A DNA stretch of 33,171 bases from Mariprofundaceae bacterium. GTDB taxonomy: Bacteria; Pseudomonadota; Zetaproteobacteria; Mariprofundales; Mariprofundaceae. This document shows positions 1 to 6,608 of this stretch, in pieces (the stretch's first letter is position 1; each line of letters opens with the position of its first letter). The notes under the pieces are model-generated. The model made no database searches and was not told where the DNA came from. It saw only the letters and a program-made list of their open reading frames with translations. The stretch spans positions 1-33,171 of the forward strand of contig JAUZQU010000174.1 of the NCBI GenBank assembly GCA_030950835.1, given 5' to 3'. The translations under genes and the position numbers were made by a program.

Positions 1-111
1 ATGCGTAGGTTGTGCTTCAAATTCAGAAATAGATAATTTTGGAAGCTTTTGGTCTAGGGTTCGCAGCTGCTGAATTGTTGGGCATGCAGCAAGCGATGGT
101 CTATAAGCCAT
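1..111 (-). CDS. Possible partial hypothetical gene running off the window edge
   Basis: A leftward frame opens with ATG at 111 and stays open for 37 codons to base 1, so only the N-terminus would be visible. It begins MAYRPSLAACPT and has a mixed, protein-like composition. I do not recognise it. A GGAGG lies about 14 bases upstream of the ATG, which is too far to be convincing. It would be divergent from the DUF6172 gene at 162. An open frame this short can occur by chance, so this is only a candidate. Confidence 0.3.
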   Translation of the reverse strand, partial: MAYRPSLAACPTIQQLRTLDQKLPKLSISEFEAQPTH

Positions 112-161
112 AAAAGCACGCTATTCCTCCCCATGCCTCAATACGTACTCTAAGGATAACT

Positions 162-515
162 ATGAAAAAGACGTTTACATTAACCCACCCCAAAACAAAA
201 TATGCCCGATTGATTGATGCGGTAAGAAATGAAGTAAAAAGGTATCTAAAACGCGAACGTGGGAAAAGCATCGCTGAAGGTTATGTTTGGAATTTTGCTT
301 GCAAGTTTGGTCCAACTGCCGCACAAGCTAAGGTCATAAACGAAGCCGATTTAAGCAAAGCCATTACAGCCGCCGAGACAGAGCAATGCGAGTCCTTTTA
401 TATTGAGATTTTGGCAAAAAAATGCGCCAAAGCTGAGCAATCATATGTGAAACCTAACAAAGCCATGGCCGAACAGCATGAAGAAGCGGAGCCAGAAAAA
501 ACTGCTGATTCATAA
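162..515 (+). CDS. DUF6172 family protein
   Basis: Small basic protein of 117 residues of unknown function. The N-terminus (MKKTFTLTHPKTK), the KRYLKRERGK segment near residues 27-36, the CKFG near residues 47-50 and the FYIEILAKK near residues 79-87 match what I remember of the DUF6172 family, which usually runs to about 100 residues. The last 25 residues are a Glu/Lys-rich tail that looks dispensable. The ATG is preceded by AAGGAT at a sensible distance. It has no signal peptide or membrane segment, so it is probably cytoplasmic. It converges on the DTW-domain gene, with only nine bases between the two stop codons. The family assignment is from memory of the sequence pattern. No function can be given. 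Confidence 0.75.
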   Translation: MKKTFTLTHPKTKYARLIDAVRNEVKRYLKRERGKSIAEGYVWNFACKFGPTAAQAKVINEADLSKAITAAETEQCESFYIEILAKKCAKAEQSYVKPNKAMAEQHEEAEPEKTADS

Positions 516-524
516 ATAATGAAG

Positions 525-1013
525 TCATCTTTTGTGATCAGACCGCCTAGCTTGCGCAATGAAATGGACTAAGTTTTCCTCAAGAGCATGGGCTTGCTGT
601 GGCTGGTCAATGCTCTTTAAAACTTCGATCACACACTCTGCAGTACACAGCCCTGCTTCTTTTTGGTTGCGTCTAAGCGTATAAATCGAAGCAGCTTTAG
701 GCTGCAGCTGGACTTTGTTTAAGCGATGCAAATATGGGCTATGATTATACATTTTTTGCGACTCTTGCCATGTGGCATCAAGTATGATGAAGCTATCAAA
801 GCTTACACATTCCTCCACCCCAGCACTACCCTCACCAGGATAAACCAGTGCTACCGATTCATGTTTGAGCTTATGCAAAAGTTCAATATCTGGCAAAGTC
901 CGACTCCAAACAAAGACCTTACAATTTCCCCCGAGCACTTCAGCTGCCAAGATCCCAGTATTGCTCTTGCGAGTAAGTTCTCGTTGGTGTGTTAACAGAT
1001 AAATATTCACCAT
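525..1013 (-). CDS. DTW domain protein, probable tRNA-uridine aminocarboxypropyltransferase
   Basis: Protein of 162 residues. Family members transfer the 3-amino-3-carboxypropyl group of S-adenosylmethionine to uridine in tRNA (acp3U). The family core is visible: LLTHQRELTRKSNTG near residues 6-20, the DATWQESQKM block near residues 78-87 that contains the DxTW signature, and RRNQKEAGLCTAEC near residues 114-127. Typical bacterial members are about 200-230 residues and begin with a cysteine-rich zinc-binding segment. That segment is absent here and the protein starts directly at the SAM-binding fold. The ATG at 1013 has no clear Shine-Dalgarno. The frame is open for 20 more codons upstream, but that stretch holds only two cysteines and no ATG, GTG or TTG start. 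The gene lies 57 bases downstream of the yehS-like gene on the same strand. Which tRNA position is modified cannot be read from the sequence. Confidence 0.8.
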   Translation of the reverse strand: MVNIYLLTHQRELTRKSNTGILAAEVLGGNCKVFVWSRTLPDIELLHKLKHESVALVYPGEGSAGVEECVSFDSFIILDATWQESQKMYNHSPYLHRLNKVQLQPKAASIYTLRRNQKEAGLCTAECVIEVLKSIDQPQQAHALEENLVHFIAQARRSDHKR

Positions 1014-1070
1014 ACAAAAGATTTCATGCTGCAGCGTAGGTTGGCTACAATGCTCTCAATCCGCGCTGTT

Positions 1071-1781
1071 TTAATCAGACCTAGGCTTGCTTGCTTGATA
1101 GTCAGCATTCCATTTAAAGGCTATTTTCCCATCTTTATTTGTTGCAGCAGTGGCAGCTTCTTTTTTCTCAGCTTTGGGTTGAATAGAGGGTCTGTCTGCA
1201 GACCACTTAAAATCGGTATTGGCACCTTTTTTAGCAGCAGTCTTAGTGTGCTTGGCAGGGCTAACTTTAGCAGCGCCTTGTTGATCACCTGCCATAGCCT
1301 TAGTTGCTGCTTTGAGCGGTGCATCGGGTCGGTACTTCATCTGTAAGCCATGCAGGAAATTACGCAAAATTTGGTCTTTACACTCACGGTACTGACGGTG
1401 ATCAGACCTGCGAAAGAAGGCACTTAATTCATGTTTGCTGACAGTATATTTCACCAAACTAAGCAGCTGAATCATGGCATCATCTTTTAAGTTTAAAGCG
1501 ATACGCAGCTTCCTTAAAATAATATTGTTGCTTAACCGCTGCTCAGGCTCCTGTTGTGAACCCTCTTTTTTACCCCGTTTATCATGGATAAAACCATTAA
1601 GAAAGGTTGCTAGCTGGGTGTCGTTGCAAAGCTTATAAGCAGGGTCGTCATCTTTTTTTAACCAGTCACTAACTTGCTCGCGGCTAACCGCTAAATCAGC
1701 CAAGGCAAAAAGAGCAATCATTTTGGAGTCATTGATATCAAAGGCATAACGTAGCCTGCGTAAAATGTCGTTGTTGGTCAT
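1071..1781 (-). CDS. yehS: YehS-like DUF1456 family protein with C-terminal tail
   Basis: Protein of 236 residues with two copies of the DUF1456 module, at about residues 3-70 and 83-148. Each copy has the order NNxILRxLRxAxxxxD, a short helix pair, then a Cys-containing segment ending in (T/I)xxFLxG. E. coli YehS, of unknown function, has the same two-module layout in about 156 residues. The extra 80 residues here are a low-complexity Lys/Ala-rich tail carrying the motif FKW(S/N)AD twice (residues 191 and 222). I chose the ATG at 1781 rather than the in-frame start at 1799 because GGAG sits five bases before it. It is probably a cytoplasmic protein, and the basic tail could bind nucleic acid, which is a guess. 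Confidence 0.8.
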   Translation of the reverse strand: MTNNDILRRLRYAFDINDSKMIALFALADLAVSREQVSDWLKKDDDPAYKLCNDTQLATFLNGFIHDKRGKKEGSQQEPEQRLSNNIILRKLRIALNLKDDAMIQLLSLVKYTVSKHELSAFFRRSDHRQYRECKDQILRNFLHGLQMKYRPDAPLKAATKAMAGDQQGAAKVSPAKHTKTAAKKGANTDFKWSADRPSIQPKAEKKEAATAATNKDGKIAFKWNADYQASKPRSD

Positions 1782-2264
1782 GCTTGCTCCAGTATTCACA
1801 CTTGCTGAGGTTTCAGCAGAGAAGATACTCAGTCGCCTGAGCTTAGTCTATCATGAAACATAGCATCAACTTTTCAATCGCTCACATAAGATGTAGTGAT
1901 TCAGAGTACAAAGCAGCGGAGTTAAGTCGATTATTGTACTATCTATTGATCAGTATATATCGCTGCTTATCTCGCGTAAATCATCCGCCCAGCGGCTGAA
2001 ATAGTGGCAGAATTTTCGCTATCAATCAATGAGAAGACCTTGCTGAACGATTATGGGAGGGGTTCGGTTTCTGCATGATTTTAATGTGATTCCCCTGAAG
2101 GGAAAGAGTAATGCTCTTGACATTAAGCCCAAGGTTTATACTGTTCCGCACCGTTCCATATTACTGGAACATGCTTTATGATTTAAAAGGTTGAAGCGAA
2201 AATATATATCGTCTTTTACCATCAGTTTTTGTTTGATGAACCAGTTGAATCAAACAATACCCTT
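1782..2264. other. Intergenic region of about 480 bases with several short hairpins
   Basis: No convincing protein gene is seen on either strand. The left end must hold the yehS promoter. Three short perfect hairpins follow one another: TTCCC/GGGAA (2090-2104), AAGAG/CTCTT (2104-2118) and GTTCCA/TGGAAC (2153-2170). TGGCAGAATTTTCGCT at 2005-2020 has the GG and GC dinucleotides spaced as in a sigma-54 promoter. TTGACA (2117-2122) and TATACT (2137-2142) look like sigma-70 boxes but are only 14 bases apart. None of the hairpins is followed by a clear U-run. This could be a regulatory leader or a small RNA, but I cannot name one. Confidence 0.4.
2229..2257. repeat. Perfect 9-bp inverted repeat just upstream of the SRP RNA
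   Basis: TTGTTTGAT (2229-2237) and its exact reverse complement ATCAAACAA (2249-2257) are separated by 11 bases. The dyad ends about nine bases before the inferred 5' end of the SRP RNA, so it covers the positions where the promoter should lie. It could be an operator for a dimeric regulator, or a hairpin if transcription starts further upstream. The repeat is read directly; the role is inferred. Confidence 0.55.
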
Positions 2265-2265
2265 T

Positions 2266-2383
2266 GTCATCTGGGTCGGGCCTCGCACGGAAAGTCTTGG
2301 TGAACCCCGTCAGGTCTGGAAAGAAGCAGCGGAAGCGAAGTACTTTCGCGTTGCGAATCAGTCCGATTCAGGTGGCATTTTTT
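2266..2383 (+). ncRNA. ffs: Signal recognition particle RNA, small 4.5S type
   Basis: The apical domain of bacterial SRP RNA is plain: GTCAGGTCTGGAAAGAAGCA at 2309-2328, followed by GCGGAAGCGAAG. This is the Ffh-binding site with its tetraloop and the asymmetric internal loops. The two ends pair over about 17 bp: TGTCATCTGGGTCGGGC on the 5' side (from about 2265) pairs with the segment ending GGTGGCA at 2377, using a few G-U pairs. A run of six T at 2378-2383 directly after the closing stem gives a Rho-independent end. The length of about 115 nt matches the E. coli 4.5S form, with no Alu domain. The RNA works with Ffh and FtsY in co-translational membrane targeting. Ends are placed to within a few bases. 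Confidence 0.92.
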
Positions 2384-2461
2384 CTCAAGTATACTTTGAA
2401 AAACTGACTATTCCCCACGATACCTAGCGTCACCCAAACATGCATTGCTCATCACTTTCGA

Positions 2462-2478
2462 TTGGATTTGAAATCCAA
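2462..2478. repeat. Small perfect palindrome downstream of the SRP RNA
   Basis: TTGGATTTGAAATCCAA has perfect 8-bp arms around a single central base. It lies between the SRP RNA terminator and the convergent SPOR-domain gene. There is no T-run on either side, so it is a poor intrinsic terminator. It may aid termination or mean nothing. Confidence 0.3.
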
Positions 2479-2561
2479 GCATGACAGGCTGCGATGGACA
2501 CTCGTATTCCCGCCTGACGACAACAGAACTATGCATCTTTGAATCAGACTGTTTTGAGTTA

Positions 2562-3200
2562 TTATAGGGGTGATGCTTCTTCGCTGACTGTGAAACCTGT
2601 TAATTTATCCACACGTAAAATACGTTTTTTGAGTGCTAAAGCTTGTGCTTTGCTGGCGACAGGGCCTACCCATACGGCATAGATGCCACCTTTATCGACG
2701 ACTTTGGCGCGTTTGTAATGTTGTTGCATCTTTTTATACATGATATTGGCAAGCGCTTTTTTCTGAAATGCACCGACTTGGATGTATAAATGCCCTTTAC
2801 CAACAGTAATCTTGAGGGCTGAAGCCTTGGCTGGGGCTGGAGTGACTTTGCGCTTAGGCTGAACTGCAGTTTTCTGCGCTGGCGCTATGGCTTGTGTTAT
2901 GTTTGTGGCATATGGATTGATGGAGGACGAGGGTATTTGTTGCTGTGCAGCGCTATAGCCATTCAAAATGTTGTTATAAGGCGAAACTGTGGCAATGACA
3001 GGTTGGCTGAAAGATGGTTTTTCGATGGTTGCCACTTCTGTGGGCATAGTTGGTGTTGCTGTTTCATGTTCAGCTGAGCTTGGGATAAACCAAATAATAG
3101 AAACAACCAAAATAATCAAACTGGCAAGTAAGGCGAGCATGCCAGCCAGTTTGATTTCAGTCGTATTTGCTGCGTATGTTTGCAACCATGGGGTACGCAT
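2562..3200 (-). CDS. SPOR domain membrane protein
   Basis: Protein of 212 residues in three parts. A short cytoplasmic N-terminus precedes one hydrophobic segment at about residues 18-42 (LAGMLALLASLIILVVSIIW). A Pro/Thr/Ala-rich linker runs from about 45 to 130. A SPOR-like domain at about 134-207 begins HLYIQVGAFQKKALA and ends in the GGIYAVWVGP and SKAQALALKK segments. SPOR domains bind denuded glycan strands of septal peptidoglycan, so this is probably a bitopic inner-membrane protein with a periplasmic peptidoglycan-binding end, similar in layout to FtsN, DamX or DedD. It starts 5 bases after the response regulator stop and is the last gene of the leftward run. There is no evidence for a specific division role. 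Confidence 0.8.
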   Translation of the reverse strand: MRTPWLQTYAANTTEIKLAGMLALLASLIILVVSIIWFIPSSAEHETATPTMPTEVATIEKPSFSQPVIATVSPYNNILNGYSAAQQQIPSSSINPYATNITQAIAPAQKTAVQPKRKVTPAPAKASALKITVGKGHLYIQVGAFQKKALANIMYKKMQQHYKRAKVVDKGGIYAVWVGPVASKAQALALKKRILRVDKLTGFTVSEEASPL

Positions 3201-3205
3201 TATAC

Positions 3206-3601
3206 TTAGTCGAGTTTAAGGATTTCCCCAAGTTTTTCGCAGAATGTGTGGTAGCGGAATGGTTTTTGTAACACATTCAAGGTCAAATCTGGAAAGCGCT
3301 CAACTAAATCATCGGGGTAACCCGTGACAAACAGTACCCGCTCCAACAAACTAGGGTTGACATGAATTAAACTATTGTAAATTTCATCACCTGTGAGTTT
3401 CGGCAAACGAACATCCAGCAGGATAGCTTGGTATTGGTCACCATTCATACTTAACTCAAATAAACCTTGAACAGGGTCACTGATGGTTTTAATTTCACAT
3501 TCAATACCTTTTTCACCAAGAAAACGATTGAGAAAAGCAGCAACAATACTTTGTACAGTATCCTCATCATCCACTGCTAAAACCTTAATTACTTGACTCA
3601 T
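3206..3601 (-). CDS. Receiver-only response regulator (CheY-like)
   Basis: Single receiver domain of 131 residues with no output domain. The acidic pair is Asp11-Asp12 (AVDDED), the expected phospho-acceptor is Asp63 in LLDVRLPKLTG, the switch threonine is Thr93 in FVTGYPDD, and the lysine is Lys113 in LQKPF. It should be a soluble phosphorylation relay or a regulator acting through protein contact. No histidine kinase gene is adjacent. The upstream neighbour is the cysteine-cluster protein at 3622-4344, separated by about 20 bases, so the two are probably co-transcribed and may work together. The partner kinase could be the CheA at 13971 or one outside the window. Confidence 0.88.
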   Translation of the reverse strand: MSQVIKVLAVDDEDTVQSIVAAFLNRFLGEKGIECEIKTISDPVQGLFELSMNGDQYQAILLDVRLPKLTGDEIYNSLIHVNPSLLERVLFVTGYPDDLVERFPDLTLNVLQKPFRYHTFCEKLGEILKLD

Positions 3602-3621
3602 AGTGTTATAACCTTTTATGC

Positions 3622-4344
3622 CTATTTAGACTGCTGCAAAACAGCAATCATCTGATTTAAATGCTTTAATGCCTGATGGCATACTTCTGCAAGCCTTGGA
3701 TTGTTGGATTCAACGGCTGAATCACGTTTATCTTCTAGCTTTTGCAAACGTTTTTGAAGCGAAGCCTCAAAATGGATGTTGGTACAAAAGTGTGGACACA
3801 TGAGACATGCATCAAGCAAGTAACATGGTTCATCTTTCATGCAGAAGCCGGTATCATGAACTTGTAAATTAGAATTATCAAGCACACGCTGTTGTGTTTC
3901 CGTATTTTCAACATCAAGCTGCACGATTTGGCTTTGAAAGTTGATAAAAGGTGGTTTGAATACTGCAACACGCTGATGTTTGTTGCTCAACGACCACAAG
4001 CCGTTTTCATCTTGACGAATGCCCGGCCAGCGCCATAAAAACAACTCCACGACATAACGTGTTGTTTCATCGAGTTCACTTTGTTGATTCAACCAATCAG
4101 CGATAACTTTGGCAGCATGACCTATGGGTGTATGTTCATGGGCTTCAAAATCCATCTGATATAAATCAACATACAATCGAAGTACGGGTATACCATGTTC
4201 GGATTTATCTGAATTGCGGGTAAGTAAGGCGTTGACACTATCCATTTTGTCTGGGCTAAAGGGAATATCACAGGGGAAAGTGCCGAGAAATATATCAATT
4301 TTTTGGTCGTCTTTGCTGATGCGGAACAAATCACTTTCACTCAT
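3622..4344 (-). CDS. Unknown protein with a C-terminal five-cysteine cluster
   Basis: Protein of 240 residues that I do not recognise as a whole. Near the C-terminus, residues 168-187 carry Cys168, Cys174, Cys180, Cys183 and Cys187 in the order C-x5-C-x5-C-x2-C-x3-C, including ACLMCPHF. This is followed by a charged helical stretch (about 194-236). The cluster plus following helix resembles, from memory, the extreme C-terminus of Tn554-type tyrosine integrases, but no recombinase catalytic domain is present. The cysteines could hold zinc or an iron-sulphur cluster. The N-terminal 150 residues show no motif, signal peptide or membrane segment. I use the ATG at 4344, which has GGAGG five bases upstream, rather than the one at 4356. 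It overlaps the M23 peptidase gene by 8 bases. Confidence 0.7.
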   Translation of the reverse strand: MSESDLFRISKDDQKIDIFLGTFPCDIPFSPDKMDSVNALLTRNSDKSEHGIPVLRLYVDLYQMDFEAHEHTPIGHAAKVIADWLNQQSELDETTRYVVELFLWRWPGIRQDENGLWSLSNKHQRVAVFKPPFINFQSQIVQLDVENTETQQRVLDNSNLQVHDTGFCMKDEPCYLLDACLMCPHFCTNIHFEASLQKRLQKLEDKRDSAVESNNPRLAEVCHQALKHLNQMIAVLQQSK

Positions 4345-5191
4345 CTTTGCCTCCAAGACTGGGTTGAGCCTCTTGTTGTGCAGCTTGGTTCAACATGGTG
4401 CGCGGATTGATTTTCGCGCCTGCAAAATGTACACCCCAATGTAAGTGTGGCCCTGTAGAACGACCCGTACTGCCGACCTCGGCAAATACTTCGCCTGCTT
4501 GTAAGACTTGCCCTTTTTTGACCAAGCTACGTTTGAGGTGAGCATAGATGCTGGTGAGACCATTACCATGTCCGATAGCAATGAGGTTGCCATTTAAATA
4601 CATATCTTCTACCAGCAGCACTTTTCCTGCCAAAGGTGCGAAGACTTTGGTGCCTGCTGCTGCTGCAATATCAATGCCTGAGTGGGGAGAGCGAGGTTTG
4701 TTGTTAATATAACGCTGGGCAGCAAATGGTGTGGAAATGATGCCTGCTACTGGCCAAGACATGGCTGGCCATGTATGCAAGGTGGGTGCGCTGGTTTTGT
4801 AGGCGGTTTTGATGGCTTGTTGGTCAGCGCGTAGGCGTTTTAGGTTTTCAGGGCTAAAGGATGACATGCTTTTTTTGACTTGGATGTGGGAAATGCGAAA
4901 ATCACCTTGGTTGACCTGTATCTCATCATGCCAAGTTTGTTTGGACTGGCTGCTTGACCAAGTGATGGGGTATTTTCCGACTTTGGTATGCAGGTGTACC
5001 GCAATCCATGCTACTTGCTGCTCATCGTGTTTATAAATGGGCCATGACTTACCAAAGGCTTGGACTTTCATGCCCTCAGCTTGGGTAGGGGCAGGGATAC
5101 GCAAAACATCACCTTGGGGGACTTCGTAGCTGCTGGCGAAAGCAGTGAGTTGTAAACAGCAGCATACACAGAGCGAGATGAGGTATTTCAT
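4337..5191 (-). CDS. M23 family peptidoglycan metallopeptidase
   Basis: Protein of 284 residues with an N-terminal Sec signal (MKYLISLCVCCCLQLTAFAS), so it is periplasmic. After a beta-rich N-terminal region of about 120 residues, the LytM/M23 domain starts near residue 150. The zinc ligands are visible: His and Asp in HSGIDIA, and the HLHW motif (last His as ligand, first as catalytic), with the usual GxTGRSTGPH lead-in. Such enzymes cleave cross-link peptides in peptidoglycan. All ligands are present, so it should be active rather than a degenerate EnvC/NlpD-type activator. Its ATG overlaps the xseA stop by four bases (ATGA), indicating translational coupling. Confidence 0.88.
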   Translation of the reverse strand: MKYLISLCVCCCLQLTAFASSYEVPQGDVLRIPAPTQAEGMKVQAFGKSWPIYKHDEQQVAWIAVHLHTKVGKYPITWSSSQSKQTWHDEIQVNQGDFRISHIQVKKSMSSFSPENLKRLRADQQAIKTAYKTSAPTLHTWPAMSWPVAGIISTPFAAQRYINNKPRSPHSGIDIAAAAGTKVFAPLAGKVLLVEDMYLNGNLIAIGHGNGLTSIYAHLKRSLVKKGQVLQAGEVFAEVGSTGRSTGPHLHWGVHFAGAKINPRTMLNQAAQQEAQPSLGGKDE

Positions 5192-6603
5192 GGTTGAGGC
5201 AGCTCCTTGGTTTGCACTTGTTGTACACTGACATCGGCAACACCATCATGAAAATGCAGTTGCAGCAAGTCGTTGCTGTGTAAACCTTGGCTAGAAGTGA
5301 TGATTTGACCTTGGGTGTTGGTGGTCATGGCATAACCACGTTGCAAAATATGACTAGGGTTGAGGGCTTGTAGATGTTCATGCAGAGCCTGCCAGCGTTG
5401 TTGTTGCTGGTGTAAGCTTTGGTAGGACTGTTGTAATAAACGTTGTTGTACGGCAGCATAATACTGCTGTTGTTGCAGTTTGATATGGTTGGCATGATGC
5501 AACAAACGTTGATTCAAATGATAATAATGATGGGTTTGTTGGCGTAAACGTTGGTAGGGTTCAAGCTGTTGTAAACGCTGGTTGTGTTGTTTTAAAAGAC
5601 GGCGTTGTTGTTGGATATATTGCCTATAATATTGCTGCAAGCGGGTATTACACCGCTCTAATGACCAGTATTTATCATCTTTGTAACGGGTGATGTGATG
5701 GGTTAAACGTTGTTGCAGCTGTTGTTCTTGTTGCTTTTGGCTTTGTAGCTGACGTTGCAAGAGCATAGACAATACATGCTTTTTGGGCAGTTGTTGACGC
5801 AGGGTTTCACGCGATGGGCAACATAATTCAGCGGCATTGGATGGGGTTGCAGCCCGACAATCCGCAGCTAAATCAGCTAGTGTGGTGTCAATTTCGTGCC
5901 CAATGCCTGAAATGACGGGTATAGGGCAGTCTACAATGGCTTTGACGATGTTTTCATCATTAAAACACCATAAATCTTCCATACTTCCGCCACCACGCAC
6001 CAATAAAATCACATCAGGCATCGTTGTTTGTTGTTGTACACGCGAAAAGGCAGCCACAACTTCAGCTATAGCTTGTTCACCTTGCACCAAACATGGGAAA
6101 AGTGTGATGTGCAACCAAGCAGGACGACTGCTTAATACTTTTTTCACATCTTCAAGCGCCGCTGCAGTTGTTGAGGTGATGATGGCAATACGTTGGGGTA
6201 GTGTGGGGATGTTTAGCTTACGTTGGCTTTCAAACCAGCCGCGCTCGGCAAGGGTTTGTTTGCGGCGTTCAAATTCGGCTGCCAAACGCCCTTCACCTTG
6301 GGCTTGAATGCTTTGCACGACCAGTTGGTAGCTGCCGCGTGGTTCATATAAGCTTAAATGTCCTGAAAATATATACGCTTGCCCTTCTTTGGGGCGTGTT
6401 TTTAAACGTAAAGCGGCACTGCGCCAAACTACGGCGGAAATAGCAGCGTGACTATCCTTGATGGTGAAATAGTAGTGACCAGATGAAGGCTTGGTTAAAC
6501 GTGAAATTTCACCCGAAACTTGGATTTGGGCAAAGCCTTGCTCCAAGACTTGTTTGATGCGGGCAGTGAGCTCGGTAACACTAAGCGGTGGACTGGTTTG
6601 CAT
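5188..6603 (-). CDS. xseA: Exodeoxyribonuclease VII large subunit
   Basis: Large subunit of exonuclease VII, which degrades single-stranded DNA in both directions and acts in the cytoplasm with several copies of XseB. From the chosen start it is 471 residues. An N-terminal OB-fold (VSGEISRLTKPSSGHYYFTIKD) is followed by the catalytic domain with LVRGGGSMEDLW, SGIGHEIDTTLADLAAD and AATPSNAAEL, then a C-terminal helical region. That region is strikingly rich in Gln and His, with many QQ and QQQ runs, well beyond what I expect for this coiled coil. I place the start at the ATG at 6603, five bases after the upstream gene's stop, because the family begins close to PLSVTEL. The frame is open to 6654. 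No xseB is in the window. Confidence 0.9.
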   Translation of the reverse strand: MQTSPPLSVTELTARIKQVLEQGFAQIQVSGEISRLTKPSSGHYYFTIKDSHAAISAVVWRSAALRLKTRPKEGQAYIFSGHLSLYEPRGSYQLVVQSIQAQGEGRLAAEFERRKQTLAERGWFESQRKLNIPTLPQRIAIITSTTAAALEDVKKVLSSRPAWLHITLFPCLVQGEQAIAEVVAAFSRVQQQTTMPDVILLVRGGGSMEDLWCFNDENIVKAIVDCPIPVISGIGHEIDTTLADLAADCRAATPSNAAELCCPSRETLRQQLPKKHVLSMLLQRQLQSQKQQEQQLQQRLTHHITRYKDDKYWSLERCNTRLQQYYRQYIQQQRRLLKQHNQRLQQLEPYQRLRQQTHHYYHLNQRLLHHANHIKLQQQQYYAAVQQRLLQQSYQSLHQQQQRWQALHEHLQALNPSHILQRGYAMTTNTQGQIITSSQGLHSNDLLQLHFHDGVADVSVQQVQTKELPQP

Positions 6604-6608
6604 GGTGT

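Noticed and set aside
3..1043. Short direct repeat GCGTAGGTTG at 3-12 and 1034-1043 flanking the DUF6172 and DTW genes
   Set aside because: Ten bases is within chance for this window, there are no terminal inverted repeats and no mobility gene lies between them.
1026..1346. Open frame of 106 codons on the plus strand
   Set aside because: It lies opposite the low-complexity tail of the yehS-like gene and reads as a composition-driven shadow.
2117..2142. TTGACA and TATACT as a sigma-70 promoter
   Set aside because: Each box is good but only 14 bases separate them, too short for a normal promoter; kept only as a note in the intergenic entry.
2191..2427. Open frame of 78 codons read rightward
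   Set aside because: It covers the SRP RNA gene; the conserved RNA motif, the end-pairing stem and the T-run explain the sequence, and the protein has no family-like features.
3622..4344. Remnant of an integrative element based on the integrase-like cysteine tail
   Set aside because: There is no recombinase core, attachment repeat or change in gene style around it; the gene has a good ribosome site and fits tightly in the operon.
5540..5800. Repeated CAA/CAG/TTG pattern suggesting a CRISPR or satellite array
   Set aside because: The repeats are irregular Gln and Leu codons inside the xseA reading frame, with no fixed unit or spacers.
5837..6307. Open frame of 156 codons on the plus strand
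   Set aside because: It lies entirely opposite the catalytic domain of xseA, whose motifs are clear.
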